Position numbers and translations under genes: made by a program
NCBI GenBank assembly: GCA_934047225.1
Contig: OW203992.1
Coordinates: 15,365,501-15,429,500 of the forward strand
DNA: 64,000 bases
Direction: 5' to 3'
DNA from: Ypsolopha sequella
Taxonomy: Eukaryota; Arthropoda; Insecta; Lepidoptera; Ypsolophidae
Shown here: positions 1 through 10,920 of the stretch, piece by piece
How positions within the stretch are numbered: position 1 is the first letter of the stretch
Layout of the letters: each line of letters begins with the position of its first letter
Notes under the pieces: model-generated
The model's input: only the letters and a program-made list of their open reading frames with translations
Databases searched by the model: none
What the model was told of the DNA's origin: nothing

Positions 1-328
1 TTGAAATCGTACATATTTTTATTAAATCTCTTTAAATGGTCATTGTTAGCATTGAACTCGAAACAATTTTTAATTTCTGATTTTGTATGTAAAGTGCCTT
101 TTATGGTGGTGGTAGACAGTTTGGTTTTCATAAGATTTATACTTGAAAACAAACGTTCTACCGTTGCTGTACTGTGCGGTAGACACAAAAACTTTTTAGT
201 TAATTTTGATAGCAGGGGAAATCTCTCAGATTTCAAAAAACTGTAGATTTGGAGGTCTGAACTAAAAACTGTGACGATAAGGAAAAAACTGTAAATCTAC
301 AGTTAAAACTGTAGAGGTGGCTACACTG
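1..328 (-). pseudogene. hAT-type transposase C-terminal remnant, cut by window edge
   Basis: Read on the minus strand from about 267 down to 1, one uninterrupted frame encodes a peptide with the segment LPHSTATVERLFSSINLMKT. This is the signature of the hAT transposase C-terminal dimerisation region (hATC), in which an SxxxTxERxFS core precedes a basic KTK segment. The piece continues off the left edge, so only the C-terminal part can be judged. On the plus strand the block ends near 328 with GGTGGCTACACTG. That resembles the end of the hAT-type element at 16910-17433 (GGTGGCAACACTG), so 328 is the probable element terminus. No upstream catalytic domain is visible. I infer a truncated or internally deleted hAT copy. 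A host gene domesticated from a hAT transposase is less likely but cannot be excluded without the flanking sequence. Confidence 0.6.
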
Positions 329-1655
329 TCATGCGTCAACTGGGTACTCTCTCTTGCATGTTATTCCCTATATGGAACTAGCTCTTGACTGACATGACAG
401 TCATTCACGTGTCAACATAATAAAATCACTTTCTTCATCGTCCTAGATCCTGTATTTTAGACCTACCCGCATCGAGCTAGTTTAAGGCGCTACGGAAAAA
501 AATCGACACTTTTAGAACGTGCATATCTATTTCAGTAAATAATGTATTACTTTGATAAAATAGTATATTATTTTTGAATTCTTTTTCTAGGGATGTGTTA
601 GAACAGAAACGCGATTGGAGAAATTCGGCTCGATAGAAATATTTATTGAAATGAGGTCTTTTTCGACACCAATTCTCCTGGTTTGACAATTTGGAATGAC
701 ATATGGACTGCAATTATGTTTTATTAGATGGATTGTAACAGTATCTAGGACCTTGTCAAACGAAATTTTGATAGCAACTTTAGTTTATTTTTTATTAATA
801 AAAAACGTACTTTTTGCTACTTTTCCTCGAATCCGTCCCTCTCGCACTGAGGATTTTTTCGCATATGGAGTAAAAGGGACGCTAAAACTTTTACATATAG
901 CCTTAAGTTATGTCTACCTCTATCTATTATTTAGGCTACTGTCTCATTACAAGTTTAATGATGCATTAAAACGTTTTTCATGGATAGTATGATGATTATT
1001 ATTTATAATGAAGATAAATGTTCGAAAGGTAATTCGATAATTTGCGTTTATTTGGTTAACATCGGAGGGGAATGGATCGTGCGTGTGGATTTACCAAGCT
1101 GTGTGTACAAGGTGTACCACCCAGCTATAATTATAATGCATCTACCCACATTCAATGATTATGTCATTATTGTAATTTATCCATGCCAATGCCTAGACAT
1201 GATGCACTTTGAATTTTGATAAGTAGTTCAAAAGTTATCAACGCATCACCTCATACTTAATACTGTAGAAGTTGTTTTTGTTGGAGCAGGATAGGTACTT
1301 AGCTATATTTTTTGTTAATCATCATAATATTTTGTTAGTGCTTCACCCCTGTGCCTCGTAGCGAGGGGAGTGAGCACCTCATATGTTACTATAACGAATA
1401 AGGGAGTCGTCAGGGAGTGGCCGACCATCATCATCGCTCATGCTGGGGGCAATACGAGGGTATATTAACTTAAAACCGGGGTTTGCATCACAGCCATAAA
1501 TATTAGAACCGCATTTCCCGATGGTAGTCACGACACGGAACAGTTTGAACAATTTTCATAAATCAAAATAAAAGAAAACTTCGTTAAAAGTTACCTGGAG
1601 GAGTTGAGTAACGAAATTGGATTACAAAGCAAAAAGAAAAAGTAAAAATATTGAC
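329..1655. other. No gene recognised
   Basis: AT-rich DNA with only short open frames that show no domain, no splice-flanked coding signal and no obvious repeat boundary. I see nothing further that can be supported. Confidence 0.5.
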
Positions 1656-1727
1656 TAGCAGAGCGTGGTTTCGATCCACGGACCTCTGGGTTATGGGCCC
1701 AGCACGCTTCCACTGCGCCACTCTGCT
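1656..1727 (-). tRNA. Initiator tRNA-Met (CAT)
   Basis: The reverse complement is a 72-nt cloverleaf starting AGCAGAGTGGCGCAGTGG. It has a perfect 7-bp acceptor stem (AGCAGAG with CTCTGCT) and anticodon arm TGGGCCCATAACCCA with anticodon CAT. The T-arm carries ATCGAAAC in place of the elongator TTCGAAT form, and the discriminator base is A. Those features (A1-T72 end pair, GGG/CCC anticodon stem, T-loop starting with A) are the established hallmarks of eukaryotic initiator tRNA. No intron is present. The downstream strand runs into A/T-rich sequence, as expected for a Pol III gene with a T-run terminator. All stems pair, so it is probably functional. Confidence 0.95.
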
Positions 1728-2943
1728 GTAAGTTTCAGTTGCGAAAATATGAATAGCTACCAGCAGGAGCTTTTGTATAAATTTTTTGTTATTATCATTA
1801 GTTAATCATTATGCATGTATAGTAATAATAATAGCACTATTACACTCAACCAAGCCCAAAATACTTTTTCGTCACTTAAGACTAAAAATGACAAAAGTAC
1901 TGCGATTGATTTGTAACTCGGCTTTAGTATTCTGTATCATTTCAATTACCTAAATAAGTAACTACTGGTCTACTCTACATTAATCTGTTTTTTCCTGCCA
2001 CAATCGTTGGCCATGAAATTATTTCCAATTGCAGTTTAATGAAACTGGCGGGGCTCGGGCACTCGACCATTGCACAACGAACGCTCAAAAAGGGTCCGCC
2101 GACTCTAATTGAACCCTGGTAATTAATGTGACTGACCGAATAACGGGCTGCCTATTGTTCCATACCATCAATATAATTTTGAAATCCTCGAGCGGCATAA
2201 TACAAATTGTCTTCGAAACAAAGTCCTTGTAGTATTGTTATATGTATCTCGGTATATCGTCTTATCGGCATAGCAAAACTAAAGATAAGACGACATGCAA
2301 AACAAAATACCACGCAGCTATAAAATTTTGTTTTCAATAGATAACAATCAATGTCCCATAAACCACAAGTTTAAATCATTTTAGCATGCCTCACTGCTAT
2401 AGCAATATTTTGAACTTAATTTTCCTACCGTATTCAGTTGGCCAGTACATACTTCTACTACAATAAATAAGTTATGCTAATCACGGTCACTGCTTGCATC
2501 GAATTTGTAGTCCTTAAGAGGGCGCCGAGCAAAATAATCTTAAACGATAGTCACTGTTAAATTGATGTATTGAATAATATTTCAATGATAAATAAATAAA
2601 ATATATATTTATTATCACAGAGAATGTATCTACACTTCCGCCGCAGCGAATATTAAAAATTACTTATGGTGTAAGAAACAAATCTATCTAAAGTAGGCCC
2701 AAAATCTAAAAAAGATATTGGGGTTTTAGTAATTTCAATAACTTAACTGTCGAATTTTGTCTCAACCACAATTCAAGACAATCACAAATGTTATAAAATA
2801 CAACTGGGCCGTTTCACATTTTTAAAGTTCTGTCTGGTAAATTAAATATGATTTTTTCTGTTAAATTCAATAAAAACGACCACGATAAAAATCTACCACA
2901 AGAGAGCAAGCGAGGTGTCTAATCGTTCTACGCTCGGCGCAGC
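1728..2943. other. No gene recognised; diverged repeat at about 1780-1880
   Basis: AT-rich non-coding DNA. The stretch around 1790-1860 (AATAATAGCACTATTACACT followed by CAACCAAGCCCAAAAT) recurs at about 3160-3225 inside the foldback element at 2944-3334. A diverged relative of that element therefore probably lies here. Nothing else is supportable. Confidence 0.45.
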
Positions 2944-3334
2944 CTTAAGAGCGGTATCGCAGCCGGCTTGTGAAATACCCACCTTTTTCTAATTAATCGA
3001 AACAGAACACTTAAATTCAAAATTCACTCAATAATTATTCAACAAAACCTTGTTACCTATGTATTGTGTACACTGCATTCGCAAAGTTTCCATTGGTTTC
3101 TGTAAATTAGAATTTCAAAACATTTTAATTCAACATTTTTGAAATTTTTGTCATTATTATTAGTTAATTTATGCATATAAATAATAGCACTATTACGTCT
3201 ATTACACTCAACTAAACCCAAAATGGATTTTTCCTACACTAAATTATTGAGTGAATTTTTGATTTAAGTGTTCTGTTTCGATTAATTAGAAAAAGGCGGG
3301 TTTTTCACAATTCGGCTGCGAAACCGCTCTTAAG
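2944..3334. mobile_element. Foldback/MITE-like element with about 95-bp inverted arms
   Basis: The left arm begins CTTAAGAGCGGTATCGCAGC, and the right arm is its near-perfect reverse complement ending GCTGCGAAACCGCTCTTAAG. Homology between the arms extends about 95 bp inward, through TTTTTCTAATTAATCGAAAC and TTCACTCAATAATT. The total length is 391 bp and there is no coding capacity. Long arms with a short unpaired centre fit a non-autonomous DNA transposon (MITE). A target duplication is not clear, so the superfamily is not assigned. Confidence 0.7.
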
Positions 3335-3440
3335 TAGGTGTGATTCTGATGCATCGATATTACTTGTGCAACATAAGTATTTCGTCCGTGAGACTATTCT
3401 AGTAACATGTTTATAAAATTTACATAAAATTGTCAACTAT

Positions 3441-4499
3441 ACAGACAGTGTGTCCCTCGTACAAGTGCACATCCAAAAGTGGGTGAAAATATATCGCCAA
3501 AAACAAAGAAAAATTTTTTTTTTAAATTTTTTTTTAATCTTGGAAAAGTACTCCGCCTGGGTATCTTTGTATGGGACGCGAGCGCACTGCCTTTCGTTAA
3601 CTCATAGATATTTAACTGCTCGTAGAAAATATTGTATTTATGATAGAACGTTGTATTTTTTTTGTTAGAAAAATAATGGATTAGGCAATGATAAATAGGA
3701 ATAAAAGTATAGTAAAATGTTGACAATATACTAGACATCCAAACAGACTAGTAACTCCAACTTTAAAGACCGCGTTGGCTCAAAAAAATTGCTTTTCGAT
3801 GCAAATACAAATATTTAATAAATTACCAGACAAGCTAAAACTTATGCCACACACACTGTTTAAAAAATATTTATTTAATTGGTTAGTAGATAAGTGCTTT
3901 TACACTGTAAAAGAATTTATAGAAATAAAATATTGTGACATTGTAATTACTAATAAGAGTTGAAAATTGATTGATTTTGTTTTTAATACTTACATTAACC
4001 ATAAATATGTTATTGCTAAATTTTTGCATGCCTTAATTGGTTAAATGTGCTGTACATAAATGATTACTTGATTAGTTTTAAGTAATATTGTAATATCGAT
4101 AAACCACATTAATTGCAAATAAACTATTTCTATTTCTATTTCTATTTCTAATATTTTGAAAAAATTGACTATTACTGAAAAAAAAGACGAATAAATTAAA
4201 GAATCTTTAATCTTTTAGGATATTATTTTTATGGTAATGGTAGTAGATTAGGTTTTGTTTTTGATTTGGTATGCAACGTCTATTCTTAAGGATTATAACA
4301 GTTTTATTTCATTGCATTACTTGCGATAGATCAAAAGTTATAACATATTTTATACATAGTCTCCATGGTAGGCAAACAAAATTTTAAAACGTAAATTTAT
4401 AAAACAAAGAGTTTGTAAAAAAAAAACTTTTTTTTTGTCGATAAAATAAGGTCTAGTTTCACCCCTTTTCGGATGTGCACTTGTAAGAGGGACACACTG
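3441..4499. mobile_element. Non-autonomous TIR transposon with CAGTGTGTCCC ends
   Basis: The two ends are inverted copies of about 45 bp starting CAGTGTGTCCCTC. They include AAGTGCACATCC and a GGGTGAAA motif, with a few mismatches. The right end is followed by TA and the left is preceded by TA plus a 4-bp CAGA extra. This suggests a Tc1/mariner-type TA target, but the left boundary is slightly ambiguous (3441 or 3445). No transposase frame is present. Its middle is interrupted by a 5'-truncated LINE 3' end (about 3735-4150). Confidence 0.6.
3735..4150 (+). mobile_element. 5'-truncated LINE 3' end with (TTTCTA)n tail
   Basis: The frame ending at 3963 encodes the peptide FNKLPDKLKLMPHTLFKKYL, followed by a WLVDKCFYTVKEFI segment. 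This is typical of the extreme C-terminus of Jockey/CR1-like LINE reverse transcriptase ORFs (NKLP, then FKK.L, then FY.V.EF). A roughly 160-nt AT-rich 3' UTR follows and ends in a short tandem array of TTTCTA at about 4125-4150, the simple-repeat tail usual for such LINEs. The rest of the element is absent, which indicates 5' truncation. It sits inside the TIR element at 3441-4499. A related 3' UTR tail occurs at about 36310-36438. Confidence 0.6.
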
Positions 4500-5274
4500 T
4501 ATATAGGTATAAAAACAATACAAAATTATATTCCACAGACTGTCAACCTAATAACGGTTCTTCCGCTAACAGTAATACTTTATTAATTAATACCTATATT
4601 TAGGATAAGACCTAGAACGGAGAGGTAATTCAATATAGTATTGGACATTCTGACGTTGCACACCAATTCGCACCAAACGTTTTACTACGCCAATGTTCTA
4701 TCCTAAAGAGATTTGTATCAGACTATCTATATCTATACTAATAATAGAGTACCACTAAAAAGTCGTGCCTGTAATCAATACCATATATTATAGTAAAAAA
4801 GTAGAACCCGGTATGTTTGTACATTGAAGAAAGGTAATAAAAATAAAAAGGGGGTGACTAAAAAAGAGTAATAGAACCCATATCAGCGATTTTTAGAATT
4901 CTTTTCTGTCTTGTCTGTCTGTTTGTTCACGCACATCTCCGAAACTACTGAACGGATTTTTATGTAGTTTTCATACCTGAATAGAACTTAGTTTTTTTAG
5001 AATATAGGCTTTGTTTCATTTAAATCAGGTGTCGAAAAAAAAAGTTATCGAAATTCAAAGATTTTTGGAGTTTACTTTTGTATAGTAAGAAGTTAAAAGT
5101 TACATAGCAAATAAAAATTCCTGGCGATCAAGGCCTAATAGATGACACGATCGATCGTATAAAAAAAAACCAAGAAAACTTTGGTTAGAACCTCAGAACA
5201 TTTAAATGTTCTGTGGTTAGAACTATGTTGCGTGTAAAATTTTAGTACATGAAAAAATCAACAGGTGGCGCTGT
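4500..5274. repeat. Dispersed lepidopteran-type repeat at about 4850-5010; rest unassigned
   Basis: Around 4855-4970 the sequence GGGGTGACTAAA, then GTCTGTCTGTTTGTTCACGC and ACATCTCCGAAACTACTGAA, recurs at 23415-23520. Phrases of this type (TCTCCGAAACTACTGAACGG) are abundant in moth genomes as part of a dispersed repeat. I cannot assign it to a class from this window alone. No gene is seen in the remainder. Confidence 0.5.
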
Positions 5275-5690
5275 TCATTATAAATATATTTTCAATGCAA
5301 GTGTTCGTAAAGACCCACTTTTTATGCATCAAAACCGAACAGAAAGTCGATTATTTTGCCCTAGGGCTTCATTATTATTTATTTTTATTTATTTAAGTTT
5401 AAGTTGGCTAACCTGCAACCTTTCCTGTGTACCATAAATGTTATACTTCTTTTTCCACTGTTTAACGACTCTGGATACAGTCCTTTTGAGCCAATCATAA
5501 TTTAAAGTTCACAAGATTGTATTTGTTTTATTTCCTTACACTATGCATTGAAAAACGTAATATGATACACGGCCGTAAGAGCAATAAATTACTCGGTTAC
5601 GTTTAAAACACTCGCTACGCTCGTGTTTTAATTCGTCCTCGTAATTTATTCCTTTTCGCCCTTGTAGCATAAACTACTATTAATTATTTT
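5275..5690. repeat. Dispersed repeat family A, copy 1
   Basis: This block (markers ATGCATCAAAACCGAACAGA, GATTATTTTGCCCTAGGGCT, TTTGAGCCAAT, ATGATACACG and GTAGCATAAACTACTA) recurs in the same order at 15425-15766 and 27567-27967. Length is about 400 bp with indels. Short open frames inside it are not conserved, so it is treated as non-coding. Confidence 0.7.
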
Positions 5691-5966
5691 GTTTCAATAG
5701 AGTCATCTATTTTGATTAATAAAAAGTTTTAATGCGAGATGGTGATACCTTCTTTGATGAAACTGAAACGAAAATTTGTAAAGCTAAGTATATTAAATAT
5801 TATTAAAATATGTAAAAGAAAAGAGCTGTGTCTGTCTATACATTGATGATATTCCAAAAAAAATAACGGTGTAGAATACTGATTCAAAAGAAAATCGGAA
5901 TTTTTGTCCTTAATTCATGCAAACTTAAACTACTACTGAATGGGTTTTGATGCGGTTATTACCACT
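5691..5966. other. Target sequence of the LTR element
   Basis: Non-coding DNA ending in CACT (5963-5966), the left copy of the 4-bp target duplication of the retrotransposon. The motif CTACTACTGAATGGGTTTTG just upstream resembles a common dispersed insect repeat, so the retrotransposon probably landed in older repeat DNA. Confidence 0.5.
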
Positions 5967-7100
5967 TGTAGCGTTATTTTTAAAAAAAAAAAAAAATTAT
6001 TTTTTGCCACATACTACGAACGTAATTTCGAATTGAATTTGGACTGCCACCAGGCAAGCCTGGTGACAGCCAAAAAAAGAGGTAAACCTGGATGAATAAA
6101 CCGTATAATTTTATCTTAAAATACACAAAAACAACAAAACCGAGGTAAGAAAAATATGGTACAAAAGAACAATAATATCAGAAGAGAATCGCTACAAAGG
6201 AAATTCTTAGATCAAAAAAATTATTATGCCAAATTCCACTTATTTAAGATTTTAATTTCCTTTAAGCTTGAACGACGCATTTATTCATAAAATAATGGAT
6301 TTTAAATTTGGTTGTCGACACTAGTTTATAGGATCCTTTAAACTAAGATTTCACGGAAGTTTTGATAACTCTTGATCCGAAAGAAAAACGTAATAATAAG
6401 GTGTTACGAGCAATCGTTATCTAGCTTTACACTAAGGAATAAAAATAATCGATGCTGAATATTAAGCTACAGATATTAAAAACCTGGTAAGGGTCTCTTC
6501 GTGATTTTGGGAGTTTCCGGTGTTCCCGGGAGCAGTCGATGAAGCTTGGCGATTTCAATTTTTGTATCGGAAGCTTTAGCTCACCAGGGACGTGGTCCTT
6601 ACATCAGGCCTCATTAGGTACAACCGTACAAGATGGCGGATGGGATAATCAAACTAGGGAGACCCAGAAACCCTTTAAAAAATAATCCCGAAGGGTCGCT
6701 GTAAAGAAATAAAACAACGGCGTCAAGACATGCTTATGAAACGAGGGAAAGGAAATTAACGTATTGGAAACGGGACAAAAAGGATTTTCAGAGAACGAAA
6801 CCAAAATTACACAAAACTTACCGGGAAATGCAGGAAAACTGGCTTAAACAATGCTCATGGCAAATGCGCTCTGTTTCTATATAAGTTATAGATAAGATAT
6901 AGTTTTAAAATTTGATATTTTAAATTTCTTGTGGCAAATTTCCTTCCTCTGTCACGATCTTCTTTGATATGAGAAAAATAACAAAAAAAATCTGACAAGA
7001 TCATTCTAACTATTTGAATTCGAAAATTCAGAAAAGCAGCCAACGATAAAGAAAGACTAAAAATATATAAAAAGGTTGAATACTTGTAGCGAATGCTACA
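5967..7100 (-). repeat. 3' LTR of the gypsy-type element
   Basis: A 1134-bp direct repeat of 12841-13974, bounded by TGTAGCG and GCTACA on the plus strand. In element orientation the LTR opens with TGTAGCATTCGCTACA, a 6-bp stem around a 4-nt loop, and closes with CGCTACA, so its terminal inverted repeat is also internally palindromic. The 14-16 nt poly-A tract near the plus-strand left end differs by one base from the other LTR. The adjacent internal sequence has only a weak polypurine tract (TTTGAGGATAT). Confidence 0.95.
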
Positions 7101-7758
7101 ATATCCTCAAACGACACAAAAAAATTTAAACTAGCTTAAAGGAAATTAACTTCCAGAAGGATAAACAATCGGATAAACACCTAGACTAATCAAAATGCCT
7201 TGAAACAAAAGGGGTCGATTAAATAAAAACAAGATAAGGATGTGATAAGAAAATCCTCGAACGAATAGAACGGTCAATAGGAAACCTACAACTAATATAC
7301 CCTAACATTAACTTAGACTAACTACTATATGAACCGTCAAAGATAGATATATCAGTTGGGTGATTATAAAATACCAAAAATCAATCTAATATTAATCTAA
7401 CTACACATATTACAAAACAATCGAATTAATTAATGCTGAATTCCTCGCAACTAAAATAAGAACAACATTACTGTTACACAAGTTTCAAACATAAAACGAC
7501 ATTCATTTAACGAAACAATCGTAAAAACATGGAAATTATTTGAAATTAAATTATCTTGGAATAGACAACCCAAAAAAAAAAAACATCGGGATTAAAATCA
7601 ATAACCAAACGACGCCTATAAAATATGTAAGACGTCATACGCGAAAATCGCAAAAAAAAGGAACAAAAAAAACTCTTTGGCTGAGTCAATGAAGAATTAA
7701 AGAAACGTAACTCAAACAAAAAAAAGAAAAAGTTGAAGCTAGATAGAAAATTGTAGGA
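7101..7758 (-). other. 3' non-coding internal region of the retrotransposon
   Basis: A-rich (plus-strand) sequence between the end of pol and the 3' LTR. No open frame with env-like features (signal peptide, furin-type site, C-terminal membrane anchor) is seen, so this copy appears to be a non-enveloped gypsy-type element. Confidence 0.6.
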
Positions 7759-10700
7759 TCATTTTAAAATATCTTTAATATGATAAATACCAACATGAGC
7801 CGAATAAAAATCCTCCAACTCATATACTTGAGGAGAAATTATCCTTCGGACACGTGTCTTAGTGAAGCGAGGAGCCAACTTGTTAGTAAAGTAATCAATA
7901 CCGGAAGAGCGCGAAAAATTACGTCTCCATACAATGTCTCCTACGTTGAGAGAAACGGAAATCCTATTTTTATTATATAATCTCGAATTGCGGAGAAAAG
8001 ATAGGGACAAGTTATCGGCGACTTTTGCATAAATATCACCTAAAGATCTTAGATTCGAAGCATGCGAGGCCCGACTCTCTGCTATATCACCGCATCGAGT
8101 CTGACTTTGAACATGTGACGTATCGATAATGAGATCTCTCCCGAACATAAGGAAATTCGGCGAAAAAGAAGTCGCGAGATTAATACAAGAGTTTAGATAG
8201 AGTTTAACTTTCGGTAACATGCGAGCCCACTGTCGGTGGTTGTCGCCAACTAACATGCTTAAACATGTAACAACGCTCTGATTATATCGTTCGACAGTAT
8301 TGGCTTGAGGAGAGTAATATGGGGTAAAGAAGGGTTGGCAATTAAATTTAGTCAAAAAATCGTCAAAACAGGAACTTCTGAAAACGGTTGCGTTATCGCA
8401 CAGAATTGAATGGGGAATTCCGAAATTCAAAAAAATTTGATTCTCCAAAAGGTCGCAAATAGATTTAGCGTCCACCTTTTTTAGGCAAAATAGCCAGACG
8501 TATTTGGAAAAAACGTCTACAACAGATAGTATATATTTATATCCGTGATAAGCCATGGGGAGAGGTCCGATAAGATCGATTGACAGCGTTTGAAGAGGAG
8601 CCGAAACTAATTTGGGATAGAACATTTGACCACGCGGCTGAGTATTAGAAATCTTAAAGGCTTTACAAACGTCACATTCGTTTAAAATTCGAGTGACGTC
8701 GCGATACATATTGGGCCAGTAATATTTTTTTTTTATCTGGAGATACGTTTTCATTACGCCAGGATGTATTTGTGGAAAAACATTGTGTGCTTCCCACACG
8801 GCGTCGCGTATTTTTTCGCGAGGTAAAACCACACGCCACGATTCTCTGGTCAAAGGATCTAGAAGCGGGGCATGACGGAGTAAGACCCCTTCACGGATAC
8901 AATATGCCGGAAACATTTGAGGGTGGTCGCGTGCGCCCATGAACATTTTTTTGAACCAATCATCAGAAGTAGAATCAAGACCACGATCATACGTAATGGG
9001 AGCGACGAAAGCTCTCGAGAGGGCATCCGGCACGACATGTTGGACACCTTTTCGGTGAACTATTTCAAAGTTGAATTGAGAGATGATTGTAGACCAACGT
9101 GCCAAACGACCTGACGGGTTATCTAACGTCATCAACCACTTAAGAGCGATGTGATCGGTGACGATAGTAAATTGCGTACCATCAAGATAACCGCGAAAGT
9201 GTTTGATGGATTCTAGAACAGAAAGTAACTCCCTTTCGGTAGTGCTATAATTTCGTTCGGCTTTGGAAAAGAGTTTGGAAAAATACGCGATAGGGTGCTC
9301 CTTGTCATCAGTAACTTGGGAAAGAACAGAACCAAGTCCAACGGATGAAGCATCGCAATGAAGAATAAACGGTTTCGTGAAGTCCGGACAAGCCATAACC
9401 GGGGTGTTAATTAGAGCATTCTTTAACTCGTGGAAAGCATGATCGGCTGCTTCGTTCCAATCGATAGAATCTCGTCCCTTTTTTTTACCTAATAAAATAG
9501 TTAAAGGAGCGATAATCGAAGAAAAATTATCGACAAATCTCCGATAATAAGAGCAGAGACCAATAAAGCCACGTAGAGCTTTTGCAGTGGTAGGGGTAGG
9601 GAATTCTTTAATAGAATCCAACTTAGCGGGATCGGTGTTCAGACCATCCTTATTCAAAACATAACCGAGATATTTAAGTTCGGCTTTACAAAATTCGCAC
9701 TTTTTGAGGTTAAGGGAAAGTCCGGCTTCCTTAAGGCGGTCCTTAACCTTTTTCAACAGCTGTAAATGACTATCAAAATCACGGGAGACGAGGACCAGAT
9801 CGTCGACATACCCGAAAATACAATCGTCAGTATCTTTTGTGTACTCATAATTGACAATCATATCTGTTAGGCGTTGCATTTCTGACGCGGCGTTTGTCAA
9901 ACCAAACGGCATCCTGACAAATTCGAAAAGGCCACGTTGGGGGACTATAAATGCGGTTTTTTCACAGCTTTCTTTATCGGCTAAAGGGATCTGCCAAAAA
10001 GCATTACGAAAATCAAGAGAAGTGATGTAGCGAGCACCACGAAGATTATCCAAAATGTCCTGAATACGAGGTAGAGGATAGGAATCTCTAACAGTAACAT
10101 TGTTGAGCTTGCGACTATCGACACAGAAACGAACAGATCCGTCTTTTTTTGTAACCATAACGACGGGACTCGCCCAAGGCGATCGAGATGGTCGAATAAC
10201 CCCAGCGTCCAACATTTTGTCTATCTCTTCGTTGAGAATCTTAAGCTTAACCGGAGAGAGGGGATAGTAACGTTGTCGGATAGGTGGACCGACGGTATTT
10301 ATTTTATGGGATAACCAACTGGTTCTTCCTAAACCTATTTTGTCGGAAGAGATATCTTCGAATTGGTTAATAACTTCTTGTAACCTTACTTCTTGTTCAG
10401 AAGAAAGGAAAGAACGCGGTTGGACTTGTCGAACCTCACCGACAAGAACATTCTCCGGATGAGAAACCTTAGACATTAAAAGATTTCCTTTAATATTTTT
10501 ATTAAAAGCCTGACTAAAAACTACGGTCAGGCCGAACTTGTTCCAAAAATCGATGCCGAGAATAACAGGAGAAACAATACGGTCGGCAACAAGATAATCA
10601 TGCAAAAAGGAAACTCCGTTAAAAGTGGTTAAAAGAGAAACCGTACCGGAAATAACCATAGGTGATCCATCTGCGGAATAAACAGGGGGAAGAAAACCGG

Positions 10701-10920
10701 GACTAGCACGAATGCCCAGGCTTTTATCAAGGAACTCGCGGGAAAGGAGCGACAATTGCGCACCAGTGTCAAGAAGCGCCTCGCAAGATTGATTAGACAG
10801 GGAAATTTCAACGAAAAGACGGTTATCGGATGAATCTGTCAAACGCACCGGAGAAATTTCAATTTGAGAACTCCTCCGGTGACCAACTAGTTTTTTGGAG
10901 TTTGACTGCAAGAAGGACAA
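7759..10920 (-). CDS. pol: Pol polyprotein (protease, RT, RNase H, integrase)
   Basis: An open frame of 1053 codons that performs element cleavage, reverse transcription and integration. Visible motifs by residue: aspartic protease LLDTGAQ at 49-55 with a later ILGIDFW; RT with SLDFRNAF (Asp303), MPFGLTNA and the catalytic YVDD at 371-374; RNase H with HCDAS (Asp523) and TDHIALKW (Asp589); integrase zinc finger with His712, His719, Cys749 and Cys752; and the integrase core with Asp782, Asp842 and Glu877 (SPQANTVERYN). No internal stop or frameshift is seen. The frame opens at 10920 directly after an in-frame TGA and has no ATG near it. It overlaps gag by 34 nt and is probably made only as a Gag-Pol fusion by -1 frameshifting at 10890-10896. 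It ends just before the 3' non-coding region. The length is normal for a gypsy Pol. Confidence 0.95.
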   Translation of the reverse strand: MSFLQSNSKKLVGHRRSSQIEISPVRLTDSSDNRLFVEISLSNQSCEALLDTGAQLSLLSREFLDKSLGIRASPGFLPPVYSADGSPMVISGTVSLLTTFNGVSFLHDYLVADRIVSPVILGIDFWNKFGLTVVFSQAFNKNIKGNLLMSKVSHPENVLVGEVRQVQPRSFLSSEQEVRLQEVINQFEDISSDKIGLGRTSWLSHKINTVGPPIRQRYYPLSPVKLKILNEEIDKMLDAGVIRPSRSPWASPVVMVTKKDGSVRFCVDSRKLNNVTVRDSYPLPRIQDILDNLRGARYITSLDFRNAFWQIPLADKESCEKTAFIVPQRGLFEFVRMPFGLTNAASEMQRLTDMIVNYEYTKDTDDCIFGYVDDLVLVSRDFDSHLQLLKKVKDRLKEAGLSLNLKKCEFCKAELKYLGYVLNKDGLNTDPAKLDSIKEFPTPTTAKALRGFIGLCSYYRRFVDNFSSIIAPLTILLGKKKGRDSIDWNEAADHAFHELKNALINTPVMACPDFTKPFILHCDASSVGLGSVLSQVTDDKEHPIAYFSKLFSKAERNYSTTERELLSVLESIKHFRGYLDGTQFTIVTDHIALKWLMTLDNPSGRLARWSTIISQFNFEIVHRKGVQHVVPDALSRAFVAPITYDRGLDSTSDDWFKKMFMGARDHPQMFPAYCIREGVLLRHAPLLDPLTRESWRVVLPREKIRDAVWEAHNVFPQIHPGVMKTYLQIKKKYYWPNMYRDVTRILNECDVCKAFKISNTQPRGQMFYPKLVSAPLQTLSIDLIGPLPMAYHGYKYILSVVDVFSKYVWLFCLKKVDAKSICDLLENQIFLNFGIPHSILCDNATVFRSSCFDDFLTKFNCQPFFTPYYSPQANTVERYNQSVVTCLSMLVGDNHRQWARMLPKVKLYLNSCINLATSFSPNFLMFGRDLIIDTSHVQSQTRCGDIAESRASHASNLRSLGDIYAKVADNLSLSFLRNSRLYNKNRISVSLNVGDIVWRRNFSRSSGIDYFTNKLAPRFTKTRVRRIISPQVYELEDFYSAHVGIYHIKDILK
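10846..10896 (-). promoter_or_regulatory. -1 ribosomal frameshift signal (slippery site plus stem-loop)
   Basis: On the minus strand the last gag codons read CCA AAA AAC TAG. The heptamer A AAA AAC (10896-10890) has the established X XXY YYZ form, in the gag frame, and abuts the gag stop. After an 8-nt spacer comes CACCGGAG (10881-10874), which pairs perfectly with CTCCGGTG (10853-10846) around a 20-nt loop: an 8-bp GC-rich stem at the usual distance. The -1 frame leads directly into pol. The site and structure are seen in the sequence, and function is inferred. Confidence 0.9.

Noticed and set aside
7101..7758. env-like third ORF of the gypsy-type element
   Set aside because: No frame of sufficient length and no signal peptide or membrane anchor.
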